Positions 33,192 through 44,190 of a stretch of DNA of 64,000 nt are shown here, piece by piece; positions within the stretch are counted from its first letter, which is position 1; each line of letters opens with the position of its first letter. Where the stretch lies: positions 63,561,434-63,625,433 of the forward strand of contig OZ022506.1 in NCBI GenBank assembly GCA_963989385.1. The letters run 5' to 3'. The stretch comes from Ctena decussata. Taxonomy: Eukaryota > Mollusca > Bivalvia > Lucinida > Lucinidae. The notes beneath the pieces were generated by a model that was given only the letters and a program-made list of their open reading frames with translations, did no database searches and was not told the DNA's origin. The translations under genes and the position numbers were made by a program.

Positions 33192-33857
33192 CTATGAAAT
33201 GTTTGCATCAGTGTGTTTCCCTGCAACTTCAAATTCAGTGGAATCATATCCAACCAGCTCCTCAATGCTTTTTTGTAGCTGTTTTACTTTTTCATTTGCT
33301 GTGTTGGACTCTTTTTCTAGTTTGTCTACTCTAGATTGGGCAGCAATTTTCTCAAAGAAGCTGGTTGTTCTAAGGTGGTCATAATAAGTGATTTCCTTAT
33401 TCAAGTCTGAAATCAGGAAACTGGTTTTTTGTTCGTGACTCCTGTTGAGTCGCCTGATTTTTTCGAGTTCCCTTGCTGCGTCAGAACACTCATTCTTTGA
33501 AATACTATTCAGCGTTGACTTCAGTAAAGTGTCAATTTCAGACGCCGCCAACTTGACATGTTCCTCTATGGATCTTGTCTTTTCTGTCAGACATATTGGA
33601 GCTGCGGCTTCTTCTGAGGTGACCTGTTTCGGAACAGGTGAGTACATCTTTGTTGGTGTAGGAAGTCTCGGCAATGTTGAACTTGAACGCTTGTTCTTTT
33701 GAGGAGTAGCAAGCACTGAAGATTTATTGTCTAGTGAATTACACTCCTTTGGAGTAAAATCACTCATATTGTCACTCTGTGGAGTAAGAGTAAAATAACT
33801 CATATTGTCACTCTGTGGAGTAACAGGCATATTGTCCTTTGGGGTTGAATCACTCAT
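33192..33857 (-). CDS. Unknown coiled-coil protein, 221 aa
   Basis: A single open frame starting at an ATG preceded by an in-frame TGA and a plausible acceptor (TTTGTTTCAG). The N-terminus has repeats of the type TPQSDNMSDFTP, followed by a Ser/Pro/Lys-rich stretch (KNKRSSSTLPRLPTPTK). From about residue 90 it is a charged heptad-like region (IEEHVKLAASEIDTLLK, ARELEKIRRLNRSHEQK, KVKQLQKSIEEL), likely a coiled coil. There is no signal peptide or membrane segment. Family unknown. The 5' end is tandemly duplicated at 33964-34115 and the 3' end at 31650-32980, so the locus has been unstable. It may be a domesticated or transposon-associated gene; that is a guess. Confidence 0.55.
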   Translation of the reverse strand: MSDSTPKDNMPVTPQSDNMSYFTLTPQSDNMSDFTPKECNSLDNKSSVLATPQKNKRSSSTLPRLPTPTKMYSPVPKQVTSEEAAAPICLTEKTRSIEEHVKLAASEIDTLLKSTLNSISKNECSDAARELEKIRRLNRSHEQKTSFLISDLNKEITYYDHLRTTSFFEKIAAQSRVDKLEKESNTANEKVKQLQKSIEELVGYDSTEFEVAGKHTDANIS

Positions 33858-34115
33858 ATTGTTACTCTGTGTTACTATTCTTTGTCAAAATCTGAAACAA
33901 ATGGAAAGACTATAAAAACAGCTGATCACCAAACATGTATGTTACCAATTAACTTTAATCATTGTCACTCTGTGGAGTAACAGGCATATTGTCATTTGGG
34001 GTTGAATCACTCATATTGTCACTCTGTGTTACTATTCTTTGCCAAAATCTGAAACAAATGAAAAGACTATAAAAACAGCTGATCACCAAACATGTATGTT
34101 ACCAATTAACTTTAA
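33811..34115. repeat. ~152-bp tandem duplication at gene 5' end
   Basis: Two near-identical adjacent copies carry TTGTCACTCTGTGGAGTAAC through the acceptor region to CATGTATGTTACCAATTAAC. The first overlaps the start codon of the 221-residue gene, so the second supplies a duplicate start region further upstream. Confidence 0.8.
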
Positions 34116-36039
34116 TCCTAGCACTTTAGCTTTGTAACAAGACTGCTTTGACTGCAAGTGGCAGTGGTTCTGTTGCATTTCTGTGTTGCTTAATTTTGGT
34201 GTTTGTTTTCCTGCCATCTTCACCAAGTGTGTTTAAGGATTGTGTTGATTTCAGTTAAGATGGCAGAGTGGTAGCATTTTGGAATGAGCTGCTCTAAATA
34301 TTGTGTCTATTTATGATACTGTAGTTAATGCCTCGTTTGGTTTCAAAGGCAGGGTTCTGATTGTCCAATGATTGTAGCATTCAAAGTGAGTGCTCACTTT
34401 CAACTTTTCGTGGGAATTTGGTCACCATAACCCACACCTGCAATCTCTTGTATCACTTAATTAGAGAACAGCAGTAAGTACTGATTAAATGCCTCCAGGT
34501 GATTTGTCCGTGGACAGGGTGACTAGGATAACTAAATGGACTCACTATGACCTGACATGTGTCAAAGGGGTTGTATTCTGTTTACTTTGGAATGTCAATT
34601 TGAAAGGGCCCATATATTTTGACCCCAAAGTAAGTAGGAAATACATAAAAGAAGAAGAGAAATTAGTTGAAGCAAAAGAAAAAAACATAGTGACAGCAGT
34701 TACAATACAATGTTATAAATGATATGTCATCAAATGGCTGTTGAGACTTTTTTCATAGGTACTCAAAGAATGGTTATAATCAAATTGTTTTATACATATA
34801 TTAATACAATGTTATAGAACGATGTTGAGACTTTGTTCAAAAGTACTCAAAGAATTGTTATATTCAAATTGCTTTATACATATAATCGTTATAATTGAAT
34901 CGCTTTAGATATAATAAATTGGGCAAGAATGTGCCAGAAGAAATAGAAGGTAATCATAATAGATGATGAAACATGACAAAGAAACATAGAAGGCTTTTAG
35001 CCATTCCTCACTCATGCTTTGATTGATTGATTGATTGTTTTGGGTTTAACGGCCCTTTGAGACAGTATTTCAGTCTATATTGGGCCGTCTCCCAGAGAGG
35101 GAGAAAGAGGAGAAACCTCATTCATGCATCTGGAACTTACCATAAAAAGTATATATTTTTTCTCAATCAACAAATATAAAATGTAAATGTGAGTAGATAT
35201 GTTATTGAATGTGCAAGCAAAAAATTGAATGTGCAACAAAAAACAAGCAAACACCATGAAGCCACTATGTAGTCAACAGATGCACAGTTGGGTACTAAGA
35301 CGGTCATACTAAAGCAAATTTTAATGAGTGTTATACTATGCAAAAGACAAGGCAAGTGCAATGGATATACTACACTAGAAAAAGTGAAAAGATTACATAA
35401 GCATGAATGAAGATTGTTTCCAGCACCGGAGCGGGGATCCAAGCCTTTTTAATTCCAACGATGAACTAACAATAAAAAAAAATTAAATAAAGATTTTTTG
35501 TTTTGTTTGTGTGTGTGTTCTTTGTGTAAAAATAAAAGATTTGAAACAAAACATGGTAGTTTAAATTTGGAAAGAATTTTTTTTAAGAAATATTTATAAC
35601 ATGATAGTTTAAATTTGGAAAGGATTTTTAAGAAATATTTATAATATATTCATAGTTAGAACTGGTGCCATGAATCATGAAAATATGGTAAGCAAAGAGT
35701 ATATTTATAATATATTCATGGTTGGAACTGGTGCCATGAAACATGAAAATAGGTAGCAAAGAGTATATATTAGGCTACATTCAGAAACTGAATAGAAATA
35801 TACTTACATAGCATATTTAAAAATATGGCATCTTTATAAGGTGTGTCTAAGCTGTGTCTGTTAGAACTTAAAAAGAGTGAGCTGAAAGCATGAAACTACT
35901 AAAAAAGTAATGGATTGACATCCTAATAAAGCACATACATAATGTTATGTGTGAAGAAAAAATTGCACCATCTTTTTACTAAACCTGGTTTAAAAGTTTC
36001 CTCATAAAAATTGCACTGTTTTACTAAAACCTGAGGTAC
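34116..36039. other. AT-rich non-coding with short tandem duplications
   Basis: A SINE tail-like stretch lies at 35020-35105 (GATTGATTGATTG, GGGTTTAACGGCCC). Two-copy duplications occur at 34735-34890, 35553-35645 (about 48 bp) and 35645-35765 (about 65 bp, GGAACTGGTGCCATGAA). No gene was supported. Confidence 0.45.
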
Positions 36040-36677
36040 CCTCTAAAAGTAAAAAGTATGCAAAGACCAGGAACTGAAACAATCAAAATCCAAATCCAGC
36101 CTGAGGTACCCACTATCTATTCAGTTTGGTAGTAAAAACGCCTGAAAAAAAGACTAAGTTAAAGTAGCAGAAAAAGTAACAAAAATATAAATTTAAGGAT
36201 TATATGTAAACCACATGCATATCTTCAGACCATGACCAAAACATCTATACAGTTTAAAAGTAATCGGCATAAAACTGTAGGAGGAGTAGCGCACATACGG
36301 TATCCTCTATCTATTCAGTTTGATAGTAACTTCACGAAACTTCACGTGCATCAGCGTGTTATAGTGATACATATTCAGTTTAAGTTTCATGAAGTTTTGA
36401 TAATTGGTTAGTTAGTTATGACTCATTTTATTAATTTTAAGTCCATTAAAGGGCAATAACTCATGCACTACTGAAGCCAGTTTGACAGAACTTCACGTGC
36501 ATCAGCGCGTTATAGTGATATATATTCATTTTAAGTTTCAAGAAATTCCGTCAAGTGGTTACTTAGTTATGGCTCCGGACGGACGGACGGAATGACGGAC
36601 GGATGGAAGGACGGACAGACAGACAGACAGACGGACATGGAGAAAACTATATCCCTCCGCCTTCAGCGGGGGATAAA
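36040..36677 (+). mobile_element. HINE copy B, partial
   Basis: A core with duplicated ACTTCACGTGCATCAGCG units, then a GGACGGACGG/ACAGACAG microsatellite (36572-36635) and the 3' hairpin ATCCCTCCGCC...GCGGGGGATAAAAA (36648-36677). Confidence 0.65.
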
Positions 36678-37268
36678 AATAGCCATCAGAGGAGGAGGAG
36701 ATGGCAAATCCCCCGACCGAAGACCCCCATGGGCCTTGGTAAAAAGGGTGCTCTTCAAAACACATATTAGTGATATATTGTCTTTCTTTTATGCTTCTTA
36801 TTGACATTAACTGCATGATTATCTAACACTCAGACTAAAACAGTATGCTTGACTGCTTAAAAAAAGGTAATATCTCAAACAGACATCATATACACAAATG
36901 TATAGCATGTGATACATTCATTCAACTTTCAAAATGTGTGAATAACTTCTAAAGTACAAGCCCTACAAATCTAATTTTGAGCTCTCTAGTAAGTGAATTT
37001 GGACAAAGAATCCAAATCTGGATTTTTTTTGATTTTTTTATTTATTTTATTTTTATTTTTATTTTTTTTTTTTTGGGGGGGGGGGAGGAGGTGGGGGAGG
37101 GGGGTGCGGGAGGGGGAACGGGAATGTGGAGGGGTCAGAGAGAGTTAGGAACACTGATAAGATATCACAGCATGATCATCAATATTCTAAAAGGTACACG
37201 GTTATTCAAATTCTGGAGCTGGCCAGGGTTATACAGATATGGAGCAGAGACTCAAACAGCAGCTTGAG
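36678..37268. other. Non-coding, T-rich and G-rich tract
   Basis: A run of T with occasional A (37022-37073) turns directly into a G-rich purine tract (37074-37125). No gene was seen. Confidence 0.5.
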
Positions 37269-37987
37269 TATAAAAGTATAAAAGCAAGACTTATCATTCA
37301 TGTATGAGACAAATCGTCATTACCTGTTCTGCATATCTGTGAAGTATCATGAAAATATTTCAAAAGGTATTCAAGCTATGGAGCGGACACCTAAAATCAT
37401 CAAAGGGAAATAACTCCAAAAGTAAGAAAGCAAGAGTTGTCATTTTTGTTCGCGATACATCATCATGACCTGTTCTACATATCTGTGAAGTATCATGAAA
37501 ATATTCCAAAAGGTATTCATGTTATAGAGCGGACATAAAATCACACCTAAAACCATCAAGGGGAAATAGCTCAAAAAGTAAGAAAGCAGGAGTTGTCATT
37601 CTTGTTCGCGACACATCGTCATGAACTGTTCTATATATATGTGAAGTATCATGAAAATATTCCAAAAGGTATTCAAGTTATAGAGCGGACACCAAATCAT
37701 ATCTAAAATGATCAAGGGGAAATAACAGAGCGGACACGGATCTGCCAAAAAAATCACCAAAGGGGAGATAATTCAAAAAGTACAATAGCAGGAGTTACCA
37801 TTCTTGTACGCGACACATCGTCATGACCTGTTCTACATAACTGTGAAGTATCATGAAAATATTCCAAAGGGTATTTAAGATATAGAGCGGATAAGAAAAT
37901 GTTTACGGACAGACGGATGGACAGACAGACGGACGTACACCAGGCTCATCGCTATATCCCCCGAACCTTTCGATCGGGGGATAAAAA
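37269..37987 (+). mobile_element. HINE copy C
   Basis: Four units of about 165-200 bp, each with CTGTTCTACATATCTGTGAA and ATTCCAAAAGGTATTCAAG words. Then come GGACAGACGGATGGACAGAC repeats and the hairpin TATCCCCCGA...TCGGGGGATAAAAAA at 37953-37987. Confidence 0.7.
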
Positions 37988-38697
37988 ATGTATGAAAAAA
38001 GGCTTGTACCCACTATATATGCACTTTAATAGAAAAAATGTATGAAAAAAGGCTAAGTTCAACTTGGGTAAAAAGTAATAAAAAATAATGTGAGGATTAT
38101 ATCCAAACCACCTGCATATCTTCAGACCATGATCAAAACACCTGTGAAGTTTCAAAGGAATCGGCATAAAACTGTAGGAGGAGTTGCACACACAAGGTAC
38201 CCACTATCTATTCACTTTGATAGTAAAAATGTATGAAAAATTGGGTAAAAAGTGATAAAAATAATTTGAGGATTATATCCAAACCACATGCATATCTTCA
38301 GACCATGACCAAAATACCTGTGAAGTTTCAAAGGAATCGGCATAAAACTGTAGGAGGAGTTGCGCACACAAGGTAACCACTATCTAGTCACTATGTTAGT
38401 AAAAACGCCTAAAAAATGACTAAGTTCAACTTGTGGAAAAAGTAACAAAAAATAATCTCAGGATTATATCAAAACCACATGCATATCTTCAGACCATGAC
38501 AAAAACATCTGTACAGTTTCGAAAGAATCGGCATAAAACTGTAGGAGGAGTTGCGCACACAAGGTACCTACTACTTTAGGGGGACGGAAAGACGGAAGGA
38601 CGGAAGGACGGACGGACGGAAGGACGGACGGACGGAAGGACGGAATGCCGAAAACTATGTCCCTCCGCTTTTCTTCGAAAAGGCGGGGGACAAAAAG
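37988..38697 (+). mobile_element. HINE copy D
   Basis: Starts exactly where copy C ends. It has three to four units of about 165 bp (CATATCTTCAGACCATGACC, AAACTGTAGGAGGAGTTGCG), then a long GGACGGACGGAAGGAC tract (38579-38645) and hairpin GTCCCTCCGCTTTT...AAAAGGCGGGGGAC at 38657-38697. Confidence 0.72.
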
Positions 38698-38732
38698 CTA
38701 AGGCCGTATGTTAAAACGTTCTTAACCCATTA

Positions 38733-38837
38733 GGGCCGATTGCCCAAAGCAAGTTTAAGCTAACCTTGAGTTTAGTCCATCCAAAATGTATGGCTAACCT
38801 CGGGGTTAACTTTAAACCAGCATTGTGCAATCGGCCC
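38733..38837. mobile_element. 105-bp MITE with TTA duplication (Harbinger-like)
   Basis: Palindromic ends GGGCCGATTGC and GCAATCGGCCC, with more inverted pairing inside. TTA flanks at 38730-38732 and 38838-38840. A 3-bp TWA duplication and GGG/GGC ends fit PIF/Harbinger derivatives. Confidence 0.7.
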
Positions 38838-38884
38838 TTAGTGCCTAGCGTCTCATAAATTGGACATTAAGCAAACAGTGCATA

Positions 38885-38923
38885 CCCAGATCAGACGCCG
38901 CAAAACGCGGCGTCTGATCAGGG
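38885..38923. repeat. Hairpin CAGATCAGACGCCGC
   Basis: A nearly perfect stem AGATCAGACGCCGC / GCGGCGTCTGATC with loop AAAAC. Its outer GATCAGAC/GTCTGATC halves recall the GAGCCGCG MITE inner hairpins, and it resembles the hairpin at 17271-17313. Confidence 0.55.
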
Positions 38924-38945
38924 TCTACATTATTTGCATGAAACA

Positions 38946-39494
38946 AATGGGTATTCCTCCTTAAATTAAATGAAAAATGAAATAAACCACACACACCTTA
39001 ATTGACAAATGCACTCCTTATTTCATATGGATACATTTAGAACATTCCAATGGCATAAATGGACCTTACGAATTCATGAATACAATGGCTTACATCAGTT
39101 GTGCTATTTTTTTGGTGAAAGATAATGTGCGTGTTTTTGTTTTTGTTTTTTGCTGTGCAACCAATTTTGTGCTCTAGATGCTAAAAAGTGTGTGTAAGCT
39201 ATGCTCACGTGGGTTCCAAATAACAAATTAATTTGGTTACTCCGTAGACAACAGGCAATACAGTTTCTGCTTCATACTATCTTCGAGCTAAACAGAAAGG
39301 GTTTAAACACCCTGACTTATATATATATTTTTATTTAAACTAGGTCCAATTTTAAATACGTATATGCAAACAATATTGAATGCGAGTACATCTAAAATGT
39401 GAAGAATACCTTTCAGAAACAGGTTTTACATTATCTAAATCCTATCAACAAAAGGTAACAAATCGGTGCAAACCTTTCTTGATGAAAATAATAA
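38946..39494. other. Non-coding, nothing recognised
   Basis: AT-rich sequence between two MITEs. No exon, RNA or repeat structure was identified. Confidence 0.4.
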
Positions 39495-39764
39495 TGAGCC
39501 GCAACACGACAAAATCAACAAAGGGGCATGTGCGCACAGCGCAAACTCAGATCCGCCCAGTCTGATCAGAGTCTTCGCTGTCCGCATGGAAGTATCTTAG
39601 ACACTTACGGTACGTAAGCTAAGCGCTTAAAAGGGTGAGTAAGGGTCTAAGCTACTTCCATGTGGACAGCAAAGACTCTGATCAGACTTGGCGGATGCCC
39701 AGGCTGATCTGAGTCTGCGCTTGGCACACAACCACTTTGTTGGTTTTCTCGTGACGCTGCTCAA
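39495..39764. mobile_element. GAGCCGCG MITE, copy 8
   Basis: A full copy, longer in the centre because of an extra CTTACGGTACGTAAGCTAAG stretch. Confidence 0.75.
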
Positions 39765-40581
39765 TTGATACTGCTATCCTGCATCTCAGTATATGAGATT
39801 ACACTGCTTACACTGGATACAAGAGAAAATTGAAGAGGACACGTTTTGAAAAAGCTAATATGAATCTTTTCAGGTAATTTTGTATTTTGTGCATCTTCTC
39901 AGAATATGTAGGTACAGTGCTTCCACCGCTTGCAAATGAAAATAGAAAAGTTTTGTAATGACTATTTTCATTGTTATTTGTTTCCCTGTATGAAATTGTC
40001 TTGTGCATTGTATGTTTTATAGAGAAAACGAATCATTTTCTTCTTCTTGATCCATCACAAGTTATTTTAGAATGGCGAGACTCACACTGAAGTATCATTT
40101 TACCCTGACAATGCAGTAGATGTGGGCTGGCCCAGTCAAGTGGAGCAGCATTTGTTGATGTTGATGTTTTGCTGGATATTCAAAACAGTATGCATTTTGA
40201 AACGCATTGTTTTATTAGATCTAACGACTGTTTCTATTCACTTATCCATGGATCTTCATACTGGCCTGATAGTAAGCACGAAAACTAAAGGATAACCGAT
40301 GAAAAATAGGTTATATGTGAGCCTGTGATTTTTGTGGGAAAAAAATTTAAAACAAAGTTGTGTCATTTATTGAAATGCCGTTTGCATTGTTTGACTATTG
40401 ACCTTAGGAAAATAACGATATCAATATAATCTTTTACTTTGGAATTCGCGGGTAGTGTAATTAAAAAGATATTAAAGATTTACATACTTTTTAAAACGTT
40501 AATACAAAGGTCCAGGGTATGCCACAATCAGAAACCTCAGCCTACCCACGACATCAAGGGGGAAGAGAAACACTTGCTAAC
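39765..40581. other. Non-coding, nothing recognised
   Basis: AT-rich. No feature was supported before the possible exon at 40582. Confidence 0.4.
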
Positions 40582-40671
40582 CTTTGTTGGGGACTCCGGC
40601 AAAGTACTCAGGCTGCCGCTGTACCCAGTATTCGATGTTCACTGCACACCCGACAAATGTGAAAGTGTCCC
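40582..40671 (-). CDS. Possible orphan exon, 30 codons, phase 1-1
   Basis: A GC-richer 90-bp block between acceptor CTTTTTCTCATAG and donor AACAAAG|GTTAGC on the minus strand. It reads DTFTFVGCAVNIEYW then VQRQPEYFAGVPNK, with phase 1 borders on both sides as in extracellular modules. The family was not recognised. The plus strand is also open here (to a TAG at 40706), so strand is not certain; the paired splice signals favour minus. Confidence 0.3.
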
Positions 40672-40785
40672 CTATGAGAAAAAGTCAGTATACATCAAAA
40701 CATTGTAGATAACATCGAAAAGAAATGGGTCATACTTTCTATTCCTTACCTCCTTTGTATTCTTTAAACCTTGCCACTATAAAAA

Positions 40786-41015
40786 ACTCGCGACACGAGA
40801 AAACCGACAAAGTGGTTGTGCACCCAGCGCGGACTCAGATCAGCCTGGGAATCCGCCCAGTCTGATCAGAGTCTTTGCTGTCCGAATGAGCTAGCTTAGT
40901 CCCTTGGCTATCATTTAAGCTCAAAGCGAAGACTCTGATCAGACTGTGCGAATTCCCAGGATGATCTGAGTCTGTACGCACAACCACTTTGATGGTTTTC
41001 TCGTGTTGCGGCTCA
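40786..41015. mobile_element. GAGCCGCG MITE, copy 9
   Basis: A full copy with slightly degraded left end (CTCGCGACACGAGAAAACCG) and right end TTTTCTCGTGTTGCGGCTC. Confidence 0.75.
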
Positions 41016-41362
41016 AATAGCGTTTATGAAGCATTTCTTTGTGGAAACACACTGCACGCAAAATTACAATGACAAGCTAGAAATAGATGATCATTTCGCT
41101 AATTCTAGAGTTTGAGTGTTCTAGATAGAAGCAGCATAGTGTGACAATATTCAGTAGGACATTTTCACTTTATACGAGTATAGCCTGTAGCATACCTAGT
41201 AAACAAATAGAAAGACAAACAGCTACATCGACTGGTCCAGCCACAACGACTGCATTTTTAGAAGAAAGTGATTCTTTGGGCATTCGGTCTCAACTTCATG
41301 ATACATTTGCTTTGTTCCAAGTTAGCGATAGCTCGCTGTTGACAGACTGCTGTTATACTAAT
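41016..41362 (+). other. Short open stretch of unclear status
   Basis: The plus frame from 41141 reads a Thr/Ser-rich segment (TATSTGPATTTAFLEESDS) and ends DCCYTN just at the MITE border. It could be a broken exon truncated by the MITE; nothing else supports it. Confidence 0.2.
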
Positions 41363-41599
41363 TGAGCCGCGACGCGAGAAAACCAACAAAGTGGTTGTCC
41401 ACCCAGCGCAGACTTAGATCATCCTGGTTATCCGCCTAGTCTGCTCAGACTCTCTGCTAAGCGCTTAGAGGGTAGCTAAGGGACTAAGCTACCTCCATGC
41501 GGACAGCGGAGACTCTGATCAGACTGAGCGGATGCCCAGGCTGATCTGAGTCTGCGCAGGGCGCACAACCACTTTGTTGGTTTTCTCGTGTCGTGGCTC
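41363..41599. mobile_element. GAGCCGCG MITE, copy 10
   Basis: A full copy: GAGCCGCGACGCGAGAAAAC to TTTTCTCGTGTCGTGGCTC. Confidence 0.8.
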
Positions 41600-41696
41600 C
41601 TATGTATTTGGTAAATATGATTGATACAACTTTGGTACTGGATTTGGTTCTCCTTTTTATGTATGTGAATAAGAATGCAAATGGAAAAAGTGTAAA

Positions 41697-41933
41697 TGAG
41701 CCGCGACACGAGAAAACCAACAATGTGGTTGTGCGCCCAGCGCAGACTCAGATCAGCCTGGGCATCCGCCTAGTCTAACCAGAGTCTTCGCTCGCGTCTA
41801 AAGGGTAGCTTAGGGTCTAAGCTAGCTCCGTGCGGGCAGCGAAGACTCTGATCAGAATGGGCGGATGCCCAGGCTGATCTGAGTCTGCGCTGGGCGCACA
41901 ATCACTTTGTTGGTTTTCTCGTGTCGCGGCTAA
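41697..41933. mobile_element. GAGCCGCG MITE, copy 11
   Basis: A full copy flanked by AAAT on both sides. It is only 98 bp from copy 10. Confidence 0.8.
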
Positions 41934-41961
41934 AATGTTTACTCCAATATGAATAAGCAAA

Positions 41962-41963
<2 letters not shown>

Positions 41964-42002
<39 letters not shown>
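41964..42002. repeat. (GA)n microsatellite
   Basis: A perfect GA dinucleotide run of about 18 units. Confidence 0.9.
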
Positions 42003-42005
<3 letters not shown>

Positions 42006-42404
42006 AGAAGCATATGTGATGAAAACAGAGTCTGACTCGAATAAGTATTCATTTCAAAGATATCTGCTTATGAATATGAAAATGGCAATGTTACCTCGGG
42101 GCCTGGACTGATCCTGTGGAACACATGCGTTCAGTTATTATGAACGTTCATTTCAGATAAGGCATCGCAGAATCTCCCATGGGGACAATGGCATTCTGAA
42201 ATATGGAACACATCTGTTGTTTTTGTCTTCACCAAATCATTCCTCTCAGACTGTTAGTAGATCCAATACGTCTTCCTCTTTCACTGGAGGAAATCGAAAA
42301 TTTTGTTTTCAGTTTTCGGGCATCTTCGACGCTAGTGCTGGTTTACTTAGTTATGCAGTTTCTGATATGAGAACATTCACGTAGCATTTGCTATGAGCTT
42401 ATAA

Positions 42405-42689
42405 TTAAGACTTGTGATCCTTTGACGCAAGGTCCTCAAACGTCTGAATCCCAAATCGTTTGTCATAGTTTGACTCCAAGTGCCGATCAGGATCCAGGGC
42501 AATCCACGTTTGCCATTCAGCTGCGTACGCAGCCATTTTGTGGCAACAGATAATTCTGTCATGCCAACGCCAATTAATGCCGAAAGACAGAAATTTTATC
42601 TCGCAGATTATAGTTCCACGGAAAGAGAAATTTAAGTACAAAGAGTTTCTTCTATATGTTTTTTGGTTAAAGTCAAATATAGGGGACAC
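42405..42689 (-). CDS. Hypothetical 94-residue ORF
   Basis: An ATG-started minus frame reading MSPIFDFNQKTYRRN... and ending TFEDLASKDHKS. The middle is Trp/His/Cys-rich (NWRWHDRIICCHKMAAYAAE) and the latter half has normal-looking composition (WQTWIALDPDRHLESNYDKR). No family was recognised. It could be a first exon or chance. Tandem repeats begin about 80 bp to its right. Confidence 0.25.
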   Translation of the reverse strand: MSPIFDFNQKTYRRNSLYLNFSFRGTIICEIKFLSFGINWRWHDRIICCHKMAAYAAEWQTWIALDPDRHLESNYDKRFGIQTFEDLASKDHKS

Positions 42690-42769
42690 ACCTCAATTTC
42701 ACCGCGCTTATCTCGCTCTTCTGCTCTATGGGCCTAATTATTGGCTTTTCTACGGGAAATCGCCACGCC

Positions 42770-44190
42770 CATCTGATAGGCCTAAAGGTTGATAGACGGA
42801 TTGGGGGAGGGGCCGACATAGTGCAGGTACTACGACTCAACGTTACAGGCTAACACCCTAAAACGTTTGCTACTCTTCAGCTTCCGTCGCCGTCTGCCTC
42901 TGCGGTATGGGTTAATGATTCAACTCATGGACTGTGCTGCATATGCAGTTCCACAGCCGTCACGGCCATTTGACAGGTCTAAAGTTTGATGGGCGGGTTG
43001 TGGAAGGGGCTGACACAATGCAGCTACCACGACTCAACGTTACATGCTAACACCCACAATGCTTTTTCTCTTCAACTTCCGTCGCCCTGTCAACCTGTCG
43101 ACCTCTGTGGTATTGATTAATGGTCCAAGTCATGGACTTTGTTGCATACGCAGTTCCCCAGCCCAGTCCATGAGTTTCATCAGTAATCCATACCACAGAG
43201 GTCGACAGGTTGCCAGGGCGACGGAAGTTGAAAAGTAGCAAAGGATTGTGGGTGTTAGCATGTTACGTTGAGTCGTTGATCGGCAATTCGGCATGTGTCA
43301 TTGCCCAGGTTGATCTTGGCATGTCAGTTATAAAGACTTTAGGTTTAGGGCGCCAGTTAGACCAACATTAGGTTTAGGCCTTGTTTTGCTGCCTGTATTC
43401 GATCGCGGACCTGATCTTGCTAGTACACAACAGAGACATTACTTTCTTAGTTCTTATTTTCTTCCATTGTAATGAATTTAAACTCATTGTTATGCCCATT
43501 TGACAGGCCTAAAGGTTGATAGTTGGGTTGGGCGAGGGGCTGACACAGTGCAGCTACCACGACTCAACGTTACATACTAACACCCACAATCCTTTGCTAC
43601 TCCTCCACTTGCATCGCCCTGTCAATGTGTCGACCATTGTTGTTTCAATGAAGATCCAACGAAAAGACTGGGTTGCATATGCAGTTTCACAGCCGCCACG
43701 GCCATTTGACAGGTCTAAAGGTTGATAGGCGGGTTGTGGGAGGGGCTGACAAAGAGCAGTTACCACGCCTCAACGAGACATGCTAACACCCACATGCCTT
43801 TTCTCTTCAACTTCCGTCGCCCTGTCGACCTCTGTGGTATTGATTAATGGTCCAAGTCATGGACTTTCCTGCATACGCAGTTCCCCAGCCCAGTCCATGA
43901 GTTGGATCAATAATCCATACCACAGAGGTCGACAGGTTGCCAGGGCGACGGAAGTTGAAGTGTAGCAAAGGATTTTGGGTGTTAGCATGTTACGTTGAGT
44001 CGTAGATCTGCAAATCGGCATGTGTCATTGTACGCAGTACTGCGTATACGAAGCCATGCTCGGGTTGATCTTTGCATAGCAGTTATAAAGACATTAGGTT
44101 TAGGGCGCCGGTTAGACTAACATTAGGGTTAGGTCTTGTTTTGCTGCCTGTTTGCGAATGCAGAACTGGTCTTGCTAGTATATTACAGAA
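42770..44190. repeat. 0.73-kb tandem duplication containing palindromes
   Basis: Two units of about 727 bp (starting near 42772 and 43502 with GGCCTAAAGGTTGATAG). Each carries one half-arm copy and one full foldback (43031-43275 and 43765-44003) with arms of about 100 bp from CGACTCAACGTTACATGC. Each ends in a TTAGGTTTAGGGCGCC stretch. The core word CAACTTCCGTCGCCCTGTC is shared with the satellite at 56.8 kb. Confidence 0.75.

Noticed and set aside
43044..43241. Open frames on both strands at the same place
   Set aside because: Both follow from the palindromic arms of the foldback at 43031-43275.
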